DNA from: JAAFIP01 sp031367325
GTDB lineage: Bacteria > Pseudomonadota > Gammaproteobacteria > Burkholderiales > Burkholderiaceae_C
NCBI GenBank assembly: GCA_031367325.1
Contig: JANLPQ010000086.1
Coordinates: 1-43,484, forward strand
Direction of reading: 5' to 3'
Length of the DNA stretch: 43,484 nucleotides
Shown here: one piece after another, positions 1 through 8,534 of the stretch
Layout of the letters: every line of letters begins with the position of its first letter
How positions within the stretch are numbered: the first letter of the stretch is position 1
Program-made: the position numbers and the translations under genes
Notes under the pieces: generated by a model
What the model was told of the DNA's origin: nothing
Seen by the model: the letters and a program-made list of their open reading frames with translations, nothing else
Database searches by the model: none

Positions 1-1235
1 TCAAGCAATATAGCCTTAATTAAAGGCACCAATATACCCACCATTTCATCGGCCTCAGCCTTGGTCAAAATCAAGGGTGGCACCAAGCGAATCACGCTGT
101 CGGCGGTTACGCTGATCAGTAGCCCTGCCTCGGCGCTGCGGCCTAATAGCGCACCGCAAGGTTTAGCCAATTCGATGCCCAGCATCAGGCCCATGCCGCG
201 CACCTCTCGGATGCCCGCCACGCCTGCCAGCTCGCGGATGAAGGAGGCTTTCAGGTAACCGCCGACCAAGAAGGCATTTTCCAGTAAATCGTCTTCTTCC
301 ATGATGCGGATGGTCTCTAGCCCTGCGCGCATGGCCAGCGGGTTGCCGCCAAAGGTGGTGCCGTGGTTGCCGGGTGCAAAAATGTGGGCGGCCTTGGGGC
401 CTGCCACTACCGCGCCAATCGGCACGCCTGAGCCCAAGCCTTTGGCCAGCGGCATCACGTCGGGTTTGATACCTGCCCACTGGTGGGCAAACCATTTGCC
501 GGTGCGGCCCATGCCGCATTGCACTTCGTCAATCATCAGCAGCCAGTCGCGCTCGTCGCACAGCTTGCGCACATCACGTAAATAGTCCATGTGAAACGGG
601 TTGACGCCACCTTCGCCTTGGATAGCTTCAAAAAACACAGCAACGACATTTTTGTTGCCTTCGGTGGCCTTTTTCAACGCTTCGATGTTGTTAACGGGCA
701 CGCGAACAAAGCCTTCGACCAGCGGGCCAAAGCCGGCTTGGATTTTGACGTTACCCGTAGCGCTGAGTGTGGCGATGCTGCGACCATGAAAGGCTTTTTC
801 GTACACCACGATCTCGGGGCGCTCGATGCCTTTATCATGGCCAAATTTGCGGGCTAATTTCAAAGCCGCTTCGTTGGCCTCTAATCCCGTGGAGCAAAAA
901 AACACATTAGTCAAACCGCTGTACTCCACCAGCTTGGCCGCCAGCGCCTCGGCGTTGGGCGTGTAGTAGTAGTTGCTGGTGTGGATTAGCTTGGTGAGCT
1001 GGTCTTGCAGTGCAGGTACTAGCTTGGCGTGGTTGTGGCCCAGCGTGTTAACCGCAATGCCGCCCAAACCATCGAGGTACGACTTGCCATTCACGTCCCA
1101 CACGCGGCAGCCTTGGCCGTGCGACAGCGCAATGGGCACACGGCCATAGGTGTTCATGACATGCGGCTGGGTAGTGGCCGCAACGCTAGCGTGGGTGGCG
1201 GGGATAGTGGGCATAGCTGCAGTGGTGGTTGTCAT
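1..1235 (-). CDS. argD: acetylornithine aminotransferase, 3' end cut by window edge
   Basis: This gene encodes a class III PLP-dependent aminotransferase, most likely acetylornithine (or succinyldiaminopimelate) transaminase of arginine biosynthesis, in the cytoplasm. Reading the minus strand from the ATG at 1235 gives 411 codons plus two bases with no stop, so only the last residues are missing. Visible signatures are the PLP-phosphate loop CSTGLEANEAALKLAR, the cofactor Asp in LMIDEVQCGMGRTG, the Schiff-base lysine in PLAKGLGSG and the C-terminal GTTFGGNPLA. No strong ribosome site precedes the ATG; a second ATG seven codons on (1214) is possible. It is divergent from the DUF3579 gene. In Burkholderiales argD-like genes often sit near argF and DUF3579, which supports the arginine role. 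Other class III transaminases, such as ornithine transaminase, are less likely. Confidence 0.9.
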   Translation of the reverse strand, partial: MTTTTAAMPTIPATHASVAATTQPHVMNTYGRVPIALSHGQGCRVWDVNGKSYLDGLGGIAVNTLGHNHAKLVPALQDQLTKLIHTSNYYYTPNAEALAAKLVEYSGLTNVFFCSTGLEANEAALKLARKFGHDKGIERPEIVVYEKAFHGRSIATLSATGNVKIQAGFGPLVEGFVRVPVNNIEALKKATEGNKNVVAVFFEAIQGEGGVNPFHMDYLRDVRKLCDERDWLLMIDEVQCGMGRTGKWFAHQWAGIKPDVMPLAKGLGSGVPIGAVVAGPKAAHIFAPGNHGTTFGGNPLAMRAGLETIRIMEEDDLLENAFLVGGYLKASFIRELAGVAGIREVRGMGLMLGIELAKPCGALLGRSAEAGLLISVTADSVIRLVPPLILTKAEADEMVGILVPLIKAILL

Positions 1236-1489
1236 CGTGGGTTGTCCAGCAAACAATCGAAAAAACAAAAACGGCTCACAACGATCAAATTTTGATGCGG
1301 AAGCCGTTGAGAATTGATTTTAGAGGCAACGCGGGTGTTTTGGTGCAAAGCGTTATCGCTCGTTTTGCATCGCAGCGATGCTTCGCAGGTGCCTTGCGAG
1401 CCCATGGCTCACCATGCCAACCAAGTGACAGGTCTTATATAAGATAAAATAGTTGTGCACTGCAACAATAGCGATCCTGTTGGGGCACA

Positions 1490-1831
1490 ATGCCATTGCA
1501 CACCATGGTCACACCCAGTTCTAAACAAGTCTTTATCCAAGGCGTCACCAAAGACGGCAAAATCTTTCGTCCCAGCGACTGGGCCGAGCGCCTGTGTGGC
1601 GTGATGAGCCAGTTTCGCCCCGGCGGTGCTGTGCCAGGCTCACATTTAAGCTATTCTGAGTGGTGCCTACCTACGAATTTGGGCGACGTGAAATGTGTGG
1701 TGGTGCACCATGATTTGCGCGATAACGAGGTGATGGCGTGGGACTTTGTGATGAATTTTGCCAAAGACAATAATCTGCAAGTCACTGAGGCTTGTCTGCT
1801 GCCGGGTGCCGATATCAAGCCGGTTGGTTGA
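1490..1831 (+). CDS. DUF3579 family protein
   Basis: A 113-residue cytoplasmic protein of the DUF3579 family, which is largely confined to beta-proteobacteria and has no established function. The family hallmark is the stretch FRPSDWAERLCGVMSQFRPGG near residues 28-49, followed by SEWCLPTNLGDVKCVVVHHDL. The ATG at 1490 follows GGGG (1482-1485) at a short distance; an in-frame ATG at 1505 is the alternative start. A plausible -10 hexamer, TAAAAT, lies at 1445-1450, in the 254-bp region shared with the divergent argD. The gene converges on rpsT across a two-way terminator. The recurring neighbourhood with arginine genes and rpsT in related genomes is from general knowledge and says nothing firm about function. 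Confidence 0.88.
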   Translation: MPLHTMVTPSSKQVFIQGVTKDGKIFRPSDWAERLCGVMSQFRPGGAVPGSHLSYSEWCLPTNLGDVKCVVVHHDLRDNEVMAWDFVMNFAKDNNLQVTEACLLPGADIKPVG

Positions 1832-1886
1832 TGGTGCGTTTTTGTTAGTGTAAATGTAACGATACGGCGTGTTTTGCACCGTCCAC

Positions 1887-1913
1887 AAAAAAGCCGTCTT
1901 GCGACGGCTTTTT
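1887..1913. terminator. bidirectional intrinsic terminator between DUF3579 gene and rpsT
   Basis: A six-pair GC-rich stem, GCCGTC (1893-1898) with GACGGC (1903-1908), closes a TTGC tetraloop. It is flanked by six A on the left and five T on the right, so it reads as a Rho-independent terminator on both strands. It lies between the converging DUF3579 gene and rpsT and would serve both. Confidence 0.85.
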
Positions 1914-2023
1914 GCTTTTTCTTTGCTGACAGCGCACCCGGATCAAACGGCTGACTGTGGTTCAGGTCAAGGAGCCCAGTCAGGGCTTGGGTTGAAGTGG
2001 TTTACTTCGCTACGTGAAGTTTA

Positions 2024-2326
2024 TTACTTCGCTGCGGTTGCCAAGGCTTTCACCTTGGCAGACAAGCGGCTCTTGTCGCGAGCAGCTTTGTTTTTGTGGA
2101 AGATGCCTTTGTCGGCAACCGTGTCCACAATGGCTTGCGCTTTGGCAAAGAGTTCGGTGGCCTTGGCCTTGTCGCCAGCGACAACAGCTTTTTCCACGTT
2201 CTTCACCGCAGTGCGGTATTTGGAGCGCAGCGAGGTGTTCGCAGCGTTGATTTTGGTGTCCTGACGGACGCGTTTACGGCCCGACGCTAAGCGCGGGTTC
2301 TTTTTCTTAGGCTTGGTAGATGCCAT
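2024..2326 (-). CDS. rpsT: 30S ribosomal protein S20
   Basis: The 100-residue product is ribosomal protein S20, a three-helix bundle that binds the 5' domain of 16S rRNA. The N-terminus MASTKPKKKNPRLASGRKR and the later GIFHKNKAARDKSRLSAKVK are characteristic, and the composition is strongly basic and Ala-rich. The start ATG is preceded by AGGA about 11 bases upstream. A good -10 hexamer lies about 50 bases upstream. The protein is slightly longer than the common 87-90 residues because of an alanine-rich C-terminal tail. It is transcribed alone and ends towards the two-way terminator at 1887-1913. Confidence 0.97.
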   Translation of the reverse strand: MASTKPKKKNPRLASGRKRVRQDTKINAANTSLRSKYRTAVKNVEKAVVAGDKAKATELFAKAQAIVDTVADKGIFHKNKAARDKSRLSAKVKALATAAK

Positions 2327-2373
2327 GATTAGAGTTTCCTAGTGGTTTGAGGATGATGTCAGCAAAGCCAATG

Positions 2374-2379
2374 ATTATA
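2374..2379 (-). promoter_or_regulatory. -10 element of the rpsT promoter
   Basis: Read on the minus strand these bases are TATAAT, a perfect -10 hexamer, about 48 bases before the rpsT start codon. No convincing -35 hexamer is seen 17 bases further upstream; that sequence is GC-rich. It is the only close promoter match in the upstream region. Confidence 0.6.
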
Positions 2380-2491
2380 ACCTGCGGCGGCGAAAACAGC
2401 ACTATTTGGCGGCACCAAGTCTGTAAAGCCACTAGCGCTTGGCTAGCAAAAAAGTTGTCTGGAGTGCGTGATTTATTGCATATTTAGGCTG

Positions 2492-2534
2492 CTAACCCAA
2501 GTAAATCCTGCTCAAGCAGCTATTAAATTTATAG
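2492..2534 (-). repeat. copy 1 of the dispersed 45-bp repeat (core AATAGCTGCTTGAGCAGG)
   Basis: Read on the minus strand this stretch has the core AATAGCTGCTTGAGCAGG followed by ATTTACTTGGGTTAG. It matches the copies at 24444, 27909, 29155 and 33705 and, more loosely, those at 13693 and 15585. Within the core, CTGCT and AGCAG form a perfect inverted repeat around TG. It lies intergenically between rpsT and a small gene. Confidence 0.85.
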
Positions 2535-2543
2535 TGAATTAAC

Positions 2544-2762
2544 TCAAACAAGGGTCAATTGGCGCGCAGGCACCCAGTGCGCGAAGCTGGGCAGTAGTTG
2601 GTTAATGCGCCGTGCCGCTTCGGCTTGGCAGTATTGCAGGGATATGGTGTGGTGAATGTCGCTGCGCAGTTGCCACAAGTCAATTGCGCGGCGCGTAGCG
2701 TTTATTTTGTACATCAAGCGCTCAGCTTCAGTACTGTGCAGATCACTGACGGTAGCCAGCAT
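2544..2762 (-). CDS. small hypothetical protein (72 aa)
   Basis: I do not recognise this protein. From the ATG at 2762 it has 72 residues beginning MLATVSDLHSTEAERLMYK and a mixed, apparently helical composition with no membrane segment or signal peptide. AAAGG lies six bases before this ATG. A longer version from a TTG at 2783 adds seven residues but has no better ribosome site. Its stop is ten bases from a dispersed repeat. The balanced amino-acid use speaks for a real gene, but there is no family evidence and no neighbouring operon to support it. Confidence 0.45.
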   Translation of the reverse strand: MLATVSDLHSTEAERLMYKINATRRAIDLWQLRSDIHHTISLQYCQAEAARRINQLLPSFAHWVPARQLTLV

Positions 2763-2783
2763 ATGCCTTTTGATGTCGGCCAA

Positions 2784-3131
2784 ACGGTGCTGGCCACTTT
2801 TTGGAGATTCAGTCCGTTTTGGCGAGTCTAAATGCGCGCTATGGCCTTATTCAGGGCCTGCAGAACTTAAAAACGGCATAAAACTCTTCTCTCATGGGTA
2901 ATTGCATGAACCTGTGCACACGAATCGTTTTGTGAACAACGGTGCTAGCGGTTTTATAAATAACAAAACCGCTTTTGTGTAAACAGAATTTATGTCGCAA
3001 TCCAACGCATCTGCTAGGGCGCAAGGTCTAGAAACGCGGTATGGATGTCACGAGAACAGCGTATTGACAGCACGCCATAAGCGGTTGTACCTGCAGGGAC
3101 TACAAGGCCAGCATGAAAGACCCGCGCGCAG
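2784..3131. other. gene-free stretch with one hairpin (2947-2973)
   Basis: No gene is supported here. The one clear structure is a nine-pair inverted repeat, AGCGGTTTT (2947-2955) with AAAACCGCT (2965-2973), with a nine-base AT-rich loop and then TTTT on the plus strand. It looks like a plus-strand intrinsic terminator, yet no plus-strand gene precedes it. It could be a relic or an operator. The downstream end of the pilus operon shows no obvious terminator. Confidence 0.5.
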
Positions 3132-4103
3132 CTAGTACGAAATAGTCAATGTGTGAGGCTGCGAGACGGGTAGCCCGCTTTGCCCCGCTTGGCCAGCGTC
3201 CATCAAGCCGTTGATGTAGTGCAGCTTGCCCGCTGCGCCACCGGTATTGTTCAAAGAAGTGGGCCCTAGACTGCTGGCGGACCCGGGTGTGGCCGTCGTT
3301 AAGCCCAGTCGGTACTTCAGCCCACCTACTACGCCGTTGGGTGGCGACAAAGCCATGGTGTAGGGCATCAAATTAGTACAATTGGCTGTGAAGCCAGTCG
3401 ATTGAAAACTGGCCGCGCCGAACGCGGTGTAGTTAAAGCTAATGTCTGCTGGGCCGCCCGACACAGTGCATCTGGCGGGTGCAATGATATTAATCGCAAT
3501 TGTGCTACTGACAGGCAAAAGACCGCCAACAACGGTTCCAGTCACGGGTCTTATTGTGATTGCTGTTGAGTCGGTGTACAAACCTGCTGGGTAACCTGCG
3601 GTTTCGATGTTGGTACTTTGACCAGAAACACAACCCCAAAAATTGAAGGTTAAGGTCTCGGCCACGTTAAGAGGGCCGATGAAATTGACTGAAATTCTAG
3701 AGTTAGGAGAGCCAACGTTGCCAAACGTTGTACTTGGATTGCAACTTGAATCTACCCGAAATAGGTTGTAGTTGATAAAGTAATTCATACCTGCGGCATT
3801 CAAAAGAGTTCTGCCGACACTGCCACTAGGATTCGAACCATTGTTCGCGCCAACTGTGACACCAGTGTCGGTAGTCGAGGTGCGTGTACAACTCGCTGTA
3901 ATGACGCCAGACATCACGTTCCTTGCCAAGGTACTATTAGTGCCCCCAATATAAGAAAAATTAAGCGTAGTGGCAGACAAAGAGGTGCAACTCACAGCGG
4001 CTTGCGATGCACTTGCGCAGCACATCGCAGCAGTACCCATCAATACCGCACTTAAATAATTTCTCAACACATGTCGTATCACTTGTTTTGTCACTTGATT
4101 CAT
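3132..4103 (-). CDS. archaic chaperone-usher pilus tip adhesin (two spore-coat-U domains)
   Basis: The 323-residue protein is the likely two-domain tip adhesin (CsuE-like) of the archaic pilus encoded by this operon. After a signal peptide ending near CCASASQA there are two consecutive SCPU-type beta-sandwich domains. The first begins VSCTSLSATTLNFSYIGG and the second begins PARCTVSGGPADISFNYTAF. Both have the family's paired cysteines, and the protein ends HTLTISY like other pilus subunits. The ATG at 4103 is chosen over an upstream ORF start because AAAGGAG lies seven bases before it. It overlaps the usher stop as ATGA, implying translational coupling. It is the last gene of the operon. Confidence 0.85.
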   Translation of the reverse strand: MNQVTKQVIRHVLRNYLSAVLMGTAAMCCASASQAAVSCTSLSATTLNFSYIGGTNSTLARNVMSGVITASCTRTSTTDTGVTVGANNGSNPSGSVGRTLLNAAGMNYFINYNLFRVDSSCNPSTTFGNVGSPNSRISVNFIGPLNVAETLTFNFWGCVSGQSTNIETAGYPAGLYTDSTAITIRPVTGTVVGGLLPVSSTIAINIIAPARCTVSGGPADISFNYTAFGAASFQSTGFTANCTNLMPYTMALSPPNGVVGGLKYRLGLTTATPGSASSLGPTSLNNTGGAAGKLHYINGLMDAGQAGQSGLPVSQPHTLTISY

Positions 4104-6490
4104 CGCTTTACTCCTTTGCAAAGCAGCGGCCCTACGCGGGCTATTTCATCCGGGTTGGCTGCTGGCAGCGCAGCTTCAAACACGCATTGCTGGCCGTTCC
4201 ATTTCAAAGTAATGCGGTTAGTGGGTAACAGGCCGGTTAAAAATGCCTCGCCTCTGCGGGCCACATAAAACTCTTGCTTATCTCCGTCGATCTGCACCGT
4301 GGCTCCCGCCGGTGCGGCCTCGCCGTCATCCAACACGATACGCAGCAAAGCACCGCGCCCCACGCGCACTGGGAACACCACTTTAACGCCGCTACGCCAA
4401 GCGGGCACGGTCGTTAATTCGATCGAATCTAGCTCGGCGCTGATGGGCAACTGGCTGGCGTCCAAACGCACAGCGTTGGATTGGTAGGCCAGCAAGCGCG
4501 GCATCATGGCCACACCACCTGCGTCGGTGCGGCCTTGCAGCTGGCTGCCCAGCGACACGTTGATACCGGGGTAGCCCGCCACTTCTACCAGTGCAAAGCT
4601 GTCGCTCACGCGCTGGCTGGCAAACAAGCGGCCATCAGCCCACAGCACACCGCCACTGGCCCCTAGCCGCAAGGCTGTTTGGTCTGGGCTGGCACTCAGA
4701 TCACCGGTCAGGCGTGCGTATTGGCCAGCGTAGAACAGGCCGCCCTCTGCACGGTTGCGGTCTTGCTGCCTGCCCGCCAGCACGCGCCAACCTAGCTCGC
4801 CGTCTTGCGCCGGGCTTTGTGTGGCGCTGGCATAAAAATCGGTTTGGTTGCTGCGGTGGTCCACCGAAGCTGTGGCAAGAATATTTTTCTCAAGCGGCAC
4901 CATCAATGTCACGCCCACGCTGGTGCCGCTGTCGCCTGCGACAGCACGACTGAGCGAGACCGTCAGATTGGCTTTGCCCGGTAAGCGCGTGCTGTAACTG
5001 GCTGACAAAGTAGACGCGCGCGGGCTGTCGTAGCGCGTTTGCGTGACAAAACCTACCCCAAAGTTACCTGCACGCTCGTGGTAGTAACTAGCGTTGCCCG
5101 CTAGCTGCAATTTAGTAGGAGGTGCGGTGAGTTCTTGCCCTAATTGCCTAAGTTTTTCTGTTGCACCTTGCGCTTGCAGGCTGGCGCTAATGTCCGACCC
5201 AGTGTAGTCGGCACCTAGTAACCACTGGCTGCCGTTGCCTATGGCCTCAGCACGGCTGCCTGCTACCGCGGCTCTACCCAGTATTGCGCCGGGCAGGGCG
5301 GCAATAGCGCCTAGGCTGAAGGTTTTAATGTCGCGCGATACCTCAGTGCGGCCCTCCAGCGTCAAGCTCTTGTGCACACCGCGCCGCCAGGTGCCGGTGA
5401 AAAACGCGGGGCCATAGTTTTGGCTGCGAATACCTAGGTCGCGGCGTAGCTTGCCAACCTCCACACCCCAGTCGTTCAGGCCAACCGCCAGCAGTTGCGG
5501 ATTGGCGAAAAATGACTGCGACACCACCGTCTCACGCCCCAGCAGGTCACGCACCACCACGCGCGCCTCGCCCGCGCCGCTAAAGCTGGGTAAGTTGTCA
5601 ATCGTGAAAGGCCCGGTGGGTACGCTAGAAACCTGGCGCAGCACGTCGTTGACGTACAGCTCTACCGTAGATGGTGCTGCAGACAACCCTGTGAAGGCGG
5701 GTAAGGTTTGGCCAACAAAGCCAGGGGTGAGCGCAAAGTTACTGCCGTATTGCAAGCCACCAAAATACACGTTGCGGCCTAGCAAACCAGTGCGCGTGCT
5801 GGCATCACCTATACGCAAAGTATGGTTATGCTCGGGGAAATCACGTGTGAAGGTGGTTTCTAGCCGGGTCCATTGAGCAGGCTCTGCTGCAAACCCGCTG
5901 GAGATTAAGTTGCGTCCTACTACGCTGTGCGTCAGCACACCCAAGCGGGTGGACACGCCGAGCTCGGTGAGTGCGCCCAAGTTGCGGCTGTCGGGCGCAC
6001 CGCGCAGTGCGCTGGTGGTGTAGTTCAAGTCGTAATTAAAAAATACGCTGGGCAGTACCGGCGACAACACGGGTTTGTCGGTGATACCTTGCGCTAAGCG
6101 CGTAGCGGCAAACGACTGCGGCGAAAACACCAAATCCACTGCCTGCGCGCTAAAGTCTATTTTGGCGTTGTAGCCGGGTACACCCGCCAGCGGCAAGTAG
6201 GAACTGCCCCGGTAGCTAAAGCCTTGTACTCCAGGGCGCAGTTGCAAACGCCATTCTTCCAAGGCCTCTTTGGGCGCATACAGCACGCCTGCGCGCTCTA
6301 TCAACACCCAAGTTCCCATCTTGGCACCGTTGACGGTAACTTCTAGCGGTAGCAGTTTGTCGGGGGCGGGGGTAGCCTGCGCTATAGGTGCAGCAGGTGC
6401 ATCCGGCGTAGTGGTTTGCGCGACAGTAGGCAAATACAGGGCTGCCAGTGACAAGGCTGACAAAGCCTGTAGGGTAAGCTGCGTGCGCAT
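4100..6490 (-). CDS. fimbrial outer-membrane usher protein
   Basis: The 796-residue protein is a chaperone-usher pathway usher, the 24-strand outer-membrane pore that receives chaperone-subunit complexes and threads the pilus to the surface. A signal peptide (MRTQLTLQALSALSLAALYL, cleaved near VAQ) precedes an N-terminal domain with PLEVTVNGAKMGTWVLIER. The plug/barrel region contains TVELYVNDVLRQVSSVPTG and GAGEARVVVRDLLGRE, typical of ushers. The C-terminal beta domains carry GGVAMMPRLLAYQSNAVRLD. Length fits archaic (CsuD-type) ushers. It starts 10 bases after the chaperone stop and its stop overlaps the adhesin start. Confidence 0.95.
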   Translation of the reverse strand: MRTQLTLQALSALSLAALYLPTVAQTTTPDAPAAPIAQATPAPDKLLPLEVTVNGAKMGTWVLIERAGVLYAPKEALEEWRLQLRPGVQGFSYRGSSYLPLAGVPGYNAKIDFSAQAVDLVFSPQSFAATRLAQGITDKPVLSPVLPSVFFNYDLNYTTSALRGAPDSRNLGALTELGVSTRLGVLTHSVVGRNLISSGFAAEPAQWTRLETTFTRDFPEHNHTLRIGDASTRTGLLGRNVYFGGLQYGSNFALTPGFVGQTLPAFTGLSAAPSTVELYVNDVLRQVSSVPTGPFTIDNLPSFSGAGEARVVVRDLLGRETVVSQSFFANPQLLAVGLNDWGVEVGKLRRDLGIRSQNYGPAFFTGTWRRGVHKSLTLEGRTEVSRDIKTFSLGAIAALPGAILGRAAVAGSRAEAIGNGSQWLLGADYTGSDISASLQAQGATEKLRQLGQELTAPPTKLQLAGNASYYHERAGNFGVGFVTQTRYDSPRASTLSASYSTRLPGKANLTVSLSRAVAGDSGTSVGVTLMVPLEKNILATASVDHRSNQTDFYASATQSPAQDGELGWRVLAGRQQDRNRAEGGLFYAGQYARLTGDLSASPDQTALRLGASGGVLWADGRLFASQRVSDSFALVEVAGYPGINVSLGSQLQGRTDAGGVAMMPRLLAYQSNAVRLDASQLPISAELDSIELTTVPAWRSGVKVVFPVRVGRGALLRIVLDDGEAAPAGATVQIDGDKQEFYVARRGEAFLTGLLPTNRITLKWNGQQCVFEAALPAANPDEIARVGPLLCKGVKR

Positions 6491-6500
6491 GGCGCGGCCC

Positions 6501-7247
6501 TTACTGCGGCAGGGTCACGTCAAACGACTGTAGGGAGCCATCGTCTTGTGTCACCTGAAGGCGATGCTTGCCACTGGGAATGGCTGCAGATGCGGCACCC
6601 TTGAGTTCAAAGCTGCGTTGAATGCCGGGCAGCACATAGTTGCCTGATTCGCGCACAGCAACGGGTTGCCCTAGGGCGTTGATTAACTTGAAGTCAGTGG
6701 CCTGTGCGTAGGCGTTACCCAAGTTTTGGCACACGGCGTCGACACTGTTGCTGGCGTTCTGCATGCTGCGTTGCACGGTGCAGGACAGTTGGCGTTTGAC
6801 ACCGGGCGGTGATATAAACACAGGCAGCGAAAAAGCCAATGCGATTTGCAGCTGAACATTCTTTTTGTCTGTGGGCTTGGCCTCGGGTATTTCCCGCACG
6901 ATCATGCGGTAGGTTTGCTGCTGACCAGGCAGCACCGGTTTAAGGTTGGCCAGGCGTAACACTTGACGAGCTTTGGGTGCCAGCTTAATGATGGGCGGCG
7001 CTAAAATCATGTCTTCGCTGAGCACCAAGTCTTCTTCACCGCCGGGTTTTTGCGTCCATACATAAATGTCGGCTTGCATCACCAGCTCGGTGTCACCCTC
7101 GTTGGTGAGAGTAATGGCCGTGGCGCGGTCTTTGGCGTCCAAAAAAATACGCACAGGCGTGACGGAAAATTGACCTGCATAAACTGCGGGCATGAACGCA
7201 ACCAGCATAAGACTGAGCGCAGTGCGCCGTGCATTCAATGCATACAT
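6501..7247 (-). CDS. periplasmic pilus chaperone (PapD-like, archaic type)
   Basis: The 248-residue protein is a two-domain immunoglobulin-like periplasmic chaperone that would cap and deliver the pilus subunits of this operon to the usher. The signal peptide ends at VYA/GQFSVTPVRI. Family signatures are the N-terminal FLDAKDRATAITLTNEGD, the G1 region ending in APKARQVLRLANL, and YRMIVREIP. The second domain contains one cysteine pair (SCTVQR...AVCQNLG), as in archaic CsuC-type chaperones. It follows the second pilin gene by 8 bases and precedes the usher by 10, consistent with one transcript. Confidence 0.93.
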   Translation of the reverse strand: MYALNARRTALSLMLVAFMPAVYAGQFSVTPVRIFLDAKDRATAITLTNEGDTELVMQADIYVWTQKPGGEEDLVLSEDMILAPPIIKLAPKARQVLRLANLKPVLPGQQQTYRMIVREIPEAKPTDKKNVQLQIALAFSLPVFISPPGVKRQLSCTVQRSMQNASNSVDAVCQNLGNAYAQATDFKLINALGQPVAVRESGNYVLPGIQRSFELKGAASAAIPSGKHRLQVTQDDGSLQSFDVTLPQ

Positions 7248-7255
7248 AAGCCAGC

Positions 7256-7693
7256 TTACCAGCTCACCGTCATTTCGGTGTAGCTTCTCTCGTTAAGATT
7301 AACCGTGCGCCAAGTGGTTACAGTGCCCGCTAAGCTGTAGATGTCAGTGACAGCCAAACCATCGCCTGCGCGAGCAATATAGCTGATGTATTGGTAAGCG
7401 CCACCATGCGCAGGATGCCAAGGTGCACCACCTGCAGTAGGTGCACTGATGGCTACCTGTGCGCCTGTGCTGCACACTACAGTTACCGTAGCGCCAAAGT
7501 TACCTGGTGCGTTGGTGCTAGAGCAAAAAACGCTGGATGGGTTGGCAGGGGTGCTAATGGAGGTGTTGGCAATCAGGTTAACTTTGACCTTGAACTGCGT
7601 ACTTTGTTGGTCTGCGGCAGCAGAACTACACACTAAAACGCACCCGAACGCTAACGCAGCATGCTTGAACAAGAGCATCCAAAGCTTGGTCAT
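7256..7693 (-). CDS. archaic pilus subunit, spore-coat-U-like (145 aa)
   Basis: A small exported protein of 145 residues with a signal peptide ending near CSSAAA. The mature part has the fold pattern of spore-coat-U/CsuA-like pilins: an N-terminal donor-strand-like segment (TQFKVKVNLIANTSIS), two cysteines (SVFCSSTN and TVVCSTG) and the C-terminal pattern ERSYTEMTVSW. It starts five bases after the stop of the preceding pilin and lies just before the chaperone, so it is probably a minor subunit or adaptor. Its sequence departs from the major pilin, and which subunit it represents is an inference from order alone. Confidence 0.8.
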   Translation of the reverse strand: MTKLWMLLFKHAALAFGCVLVCSSAAADQQSTQFKVKVNLIANTSISTPANPSSVFCSSTNAPGNFGATVTVVCSTGAQVAISAPTAGGAPWHPAHGGAYQYISYIARAGDGLAVTDIYSLAGTVTTWRTVNLNERSYTEMTVSW

Positions 7694-7698
7694 CTTGA

Positions 7699-8187
7699 CT
7701 AGAACGTAATGACCAGTTCGCGTATGTCAACTTTTTCTACCGCATTACCCAATACGTTACCCGCTTGGCCCGCTGGCATGCTGCCGGAGAAGTTGTATGT
7801 CCACACATCAGCGGTGCCAATTTGCGCGGTATCAGCTGCCGCGCCCGTGGTGGTTTTGGTACCAGTGGGGGCCGACAAGGTGTATTGCAGATTAACGTCA
7901 GGAATAACACCGGTCAAACCGCCGGTAAATGCTGCATTGGTAATCGCCAGGTTGCGAGTGCAGCGAAAAGTTGGCGCGTTGGTGGCTGCTATAGTCGTTT
8001 TGGCTACGGCTTGAAAAGCGATATACGTGCCAAACTGAATTTCCGCAGAGCCGCTGTTGGTGGCTTCGCACTTGGCAGTTAGCGTTACTTTGACGTTGAA
8101 GTTGGCATTAGCGGTTTGCCCTTGCACTGCACCGTAGCCTGCTAGCACAACCAAAGCCAATGTAATTTTATTAATGTATGGTGCCAT
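7699..8187 (-). CDS. archaic pilus major subunit (CsuA/B-like spore-coat-U protein)
   Basis: First gene of the pilus operon, 162 residues, and the probable major pilin. The start is the ATG at 8187, because GGAGAG lies four bases upstream; the longer reading frame begins with a TTG that overlaps this ribosome site. After the signal peptide (ending near GYGAVQG) come the donor-strand segment ANANFNVKVTLTAKCEA, a second cysteine in FRCTRNLAIT, the SAPTGT region and the end VEKVDIRELVITF, all typical of the SCPU family. The gene order pilin, pilin, chaperone, usher, adhesin is that of a reduced Csu system. In known Csu pili these fibres promote attachment to abiotic surfaces. Confidence 0.88.
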   Translation of the reverse strand: MAPYINKITLALVVLAGYGAVQGQTANANFNVKVTLTAKCEATNSGSAEIQFGTYIAFQAVAKTTIAATNAPTFRCTRNLAITNAAFTGGLTGVIPDVNLQYTLSAPTGTKTTTGAAADTAQIGTADVWTYNFSGSMPAGQAGNVLGNAVEKVDIRELVITF

Positions 8188-8220
8188 AGTACTCTCCAAA
8201 TCTAAAAGTTAACACATGCT

Positions 8221-8264
8221 GGCAAATTTTGCCTTTGTATACTGTAACCAAATACGCACAATAA
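8221..8264 (-). promoter_or_regulatory. candidate promoter and palindrome upstream of the pilus operon
   Basis: On the minus strand a TATACA (8236-8241) and a weak -35-like TTATTG (8259-8264) are 17 bases apart, upstream of the first pilin. Immediately downstream of the -10, 8221-8233 is the perfect palindrome GGCAAATTTTGCC, six pairs around one base, placed where a repressor could act. Only the sequence pattern supports this. Confidence 0.35.
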
Positions 8265-8306
8265 CGTGTTGTTTTATAGACCAAAAGTATGGTTCTGAGT
8301 GTTAAT

Positions 8307-8516
8307 TTATCCTGCTTTAGCCAAAGTAATGCAATCGGTCAGCACGTCGGCACGGCCTATCTGGTTCGCTAATATCAAAATCAGCCTCGCATTGAATGCG
8401 GCGGACTGGTTTGCATTTAGCGTGCTGTGCGCATCCAGCAGACTTTCGTAGAAGCCGTCTGCGTCGGTAAACTGGTTGTCTAGTGCAGCGGTACGTGCAG
8501 GGCCGGTAGGGCTCAT
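8307..8516 (-). CDS. DUF2783 domain protein (69 aa)
   Basis: A small cytoplasmic protein matching the DUF2783 family, recognised by its central pattern ADGFYESLLDAHSTLNANQSAAFNARLILILANQIG. The family has no assigned biochemical role. It is encoded 18 bases downstream of a flavin monooxygenase gene in the same direction, an association known for this family in Burkholderiales. That suggests an accessory role in the same catabolic step. The ATG at 8516 has AGAG about eight bases upstream. It is the last gene of the three-gene unit. Confidence 0.8.
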   Translation of the reverse strand: MSPTGPARTAALDNQFTDADGFYESLLDAHSTLNANQSAAFNARLILILANQIGRADVLTDCITLAKAG

Positions 8517-8534
8517 ATGAAGAGTCTCTGTGGT

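Noticed and set aside
163..519. 118-codon minus-strand frame inside argD
   Set aside because: The argD frame runs through the same DNA with all aminotransferase motifs; this is an out-of-frame shadow.
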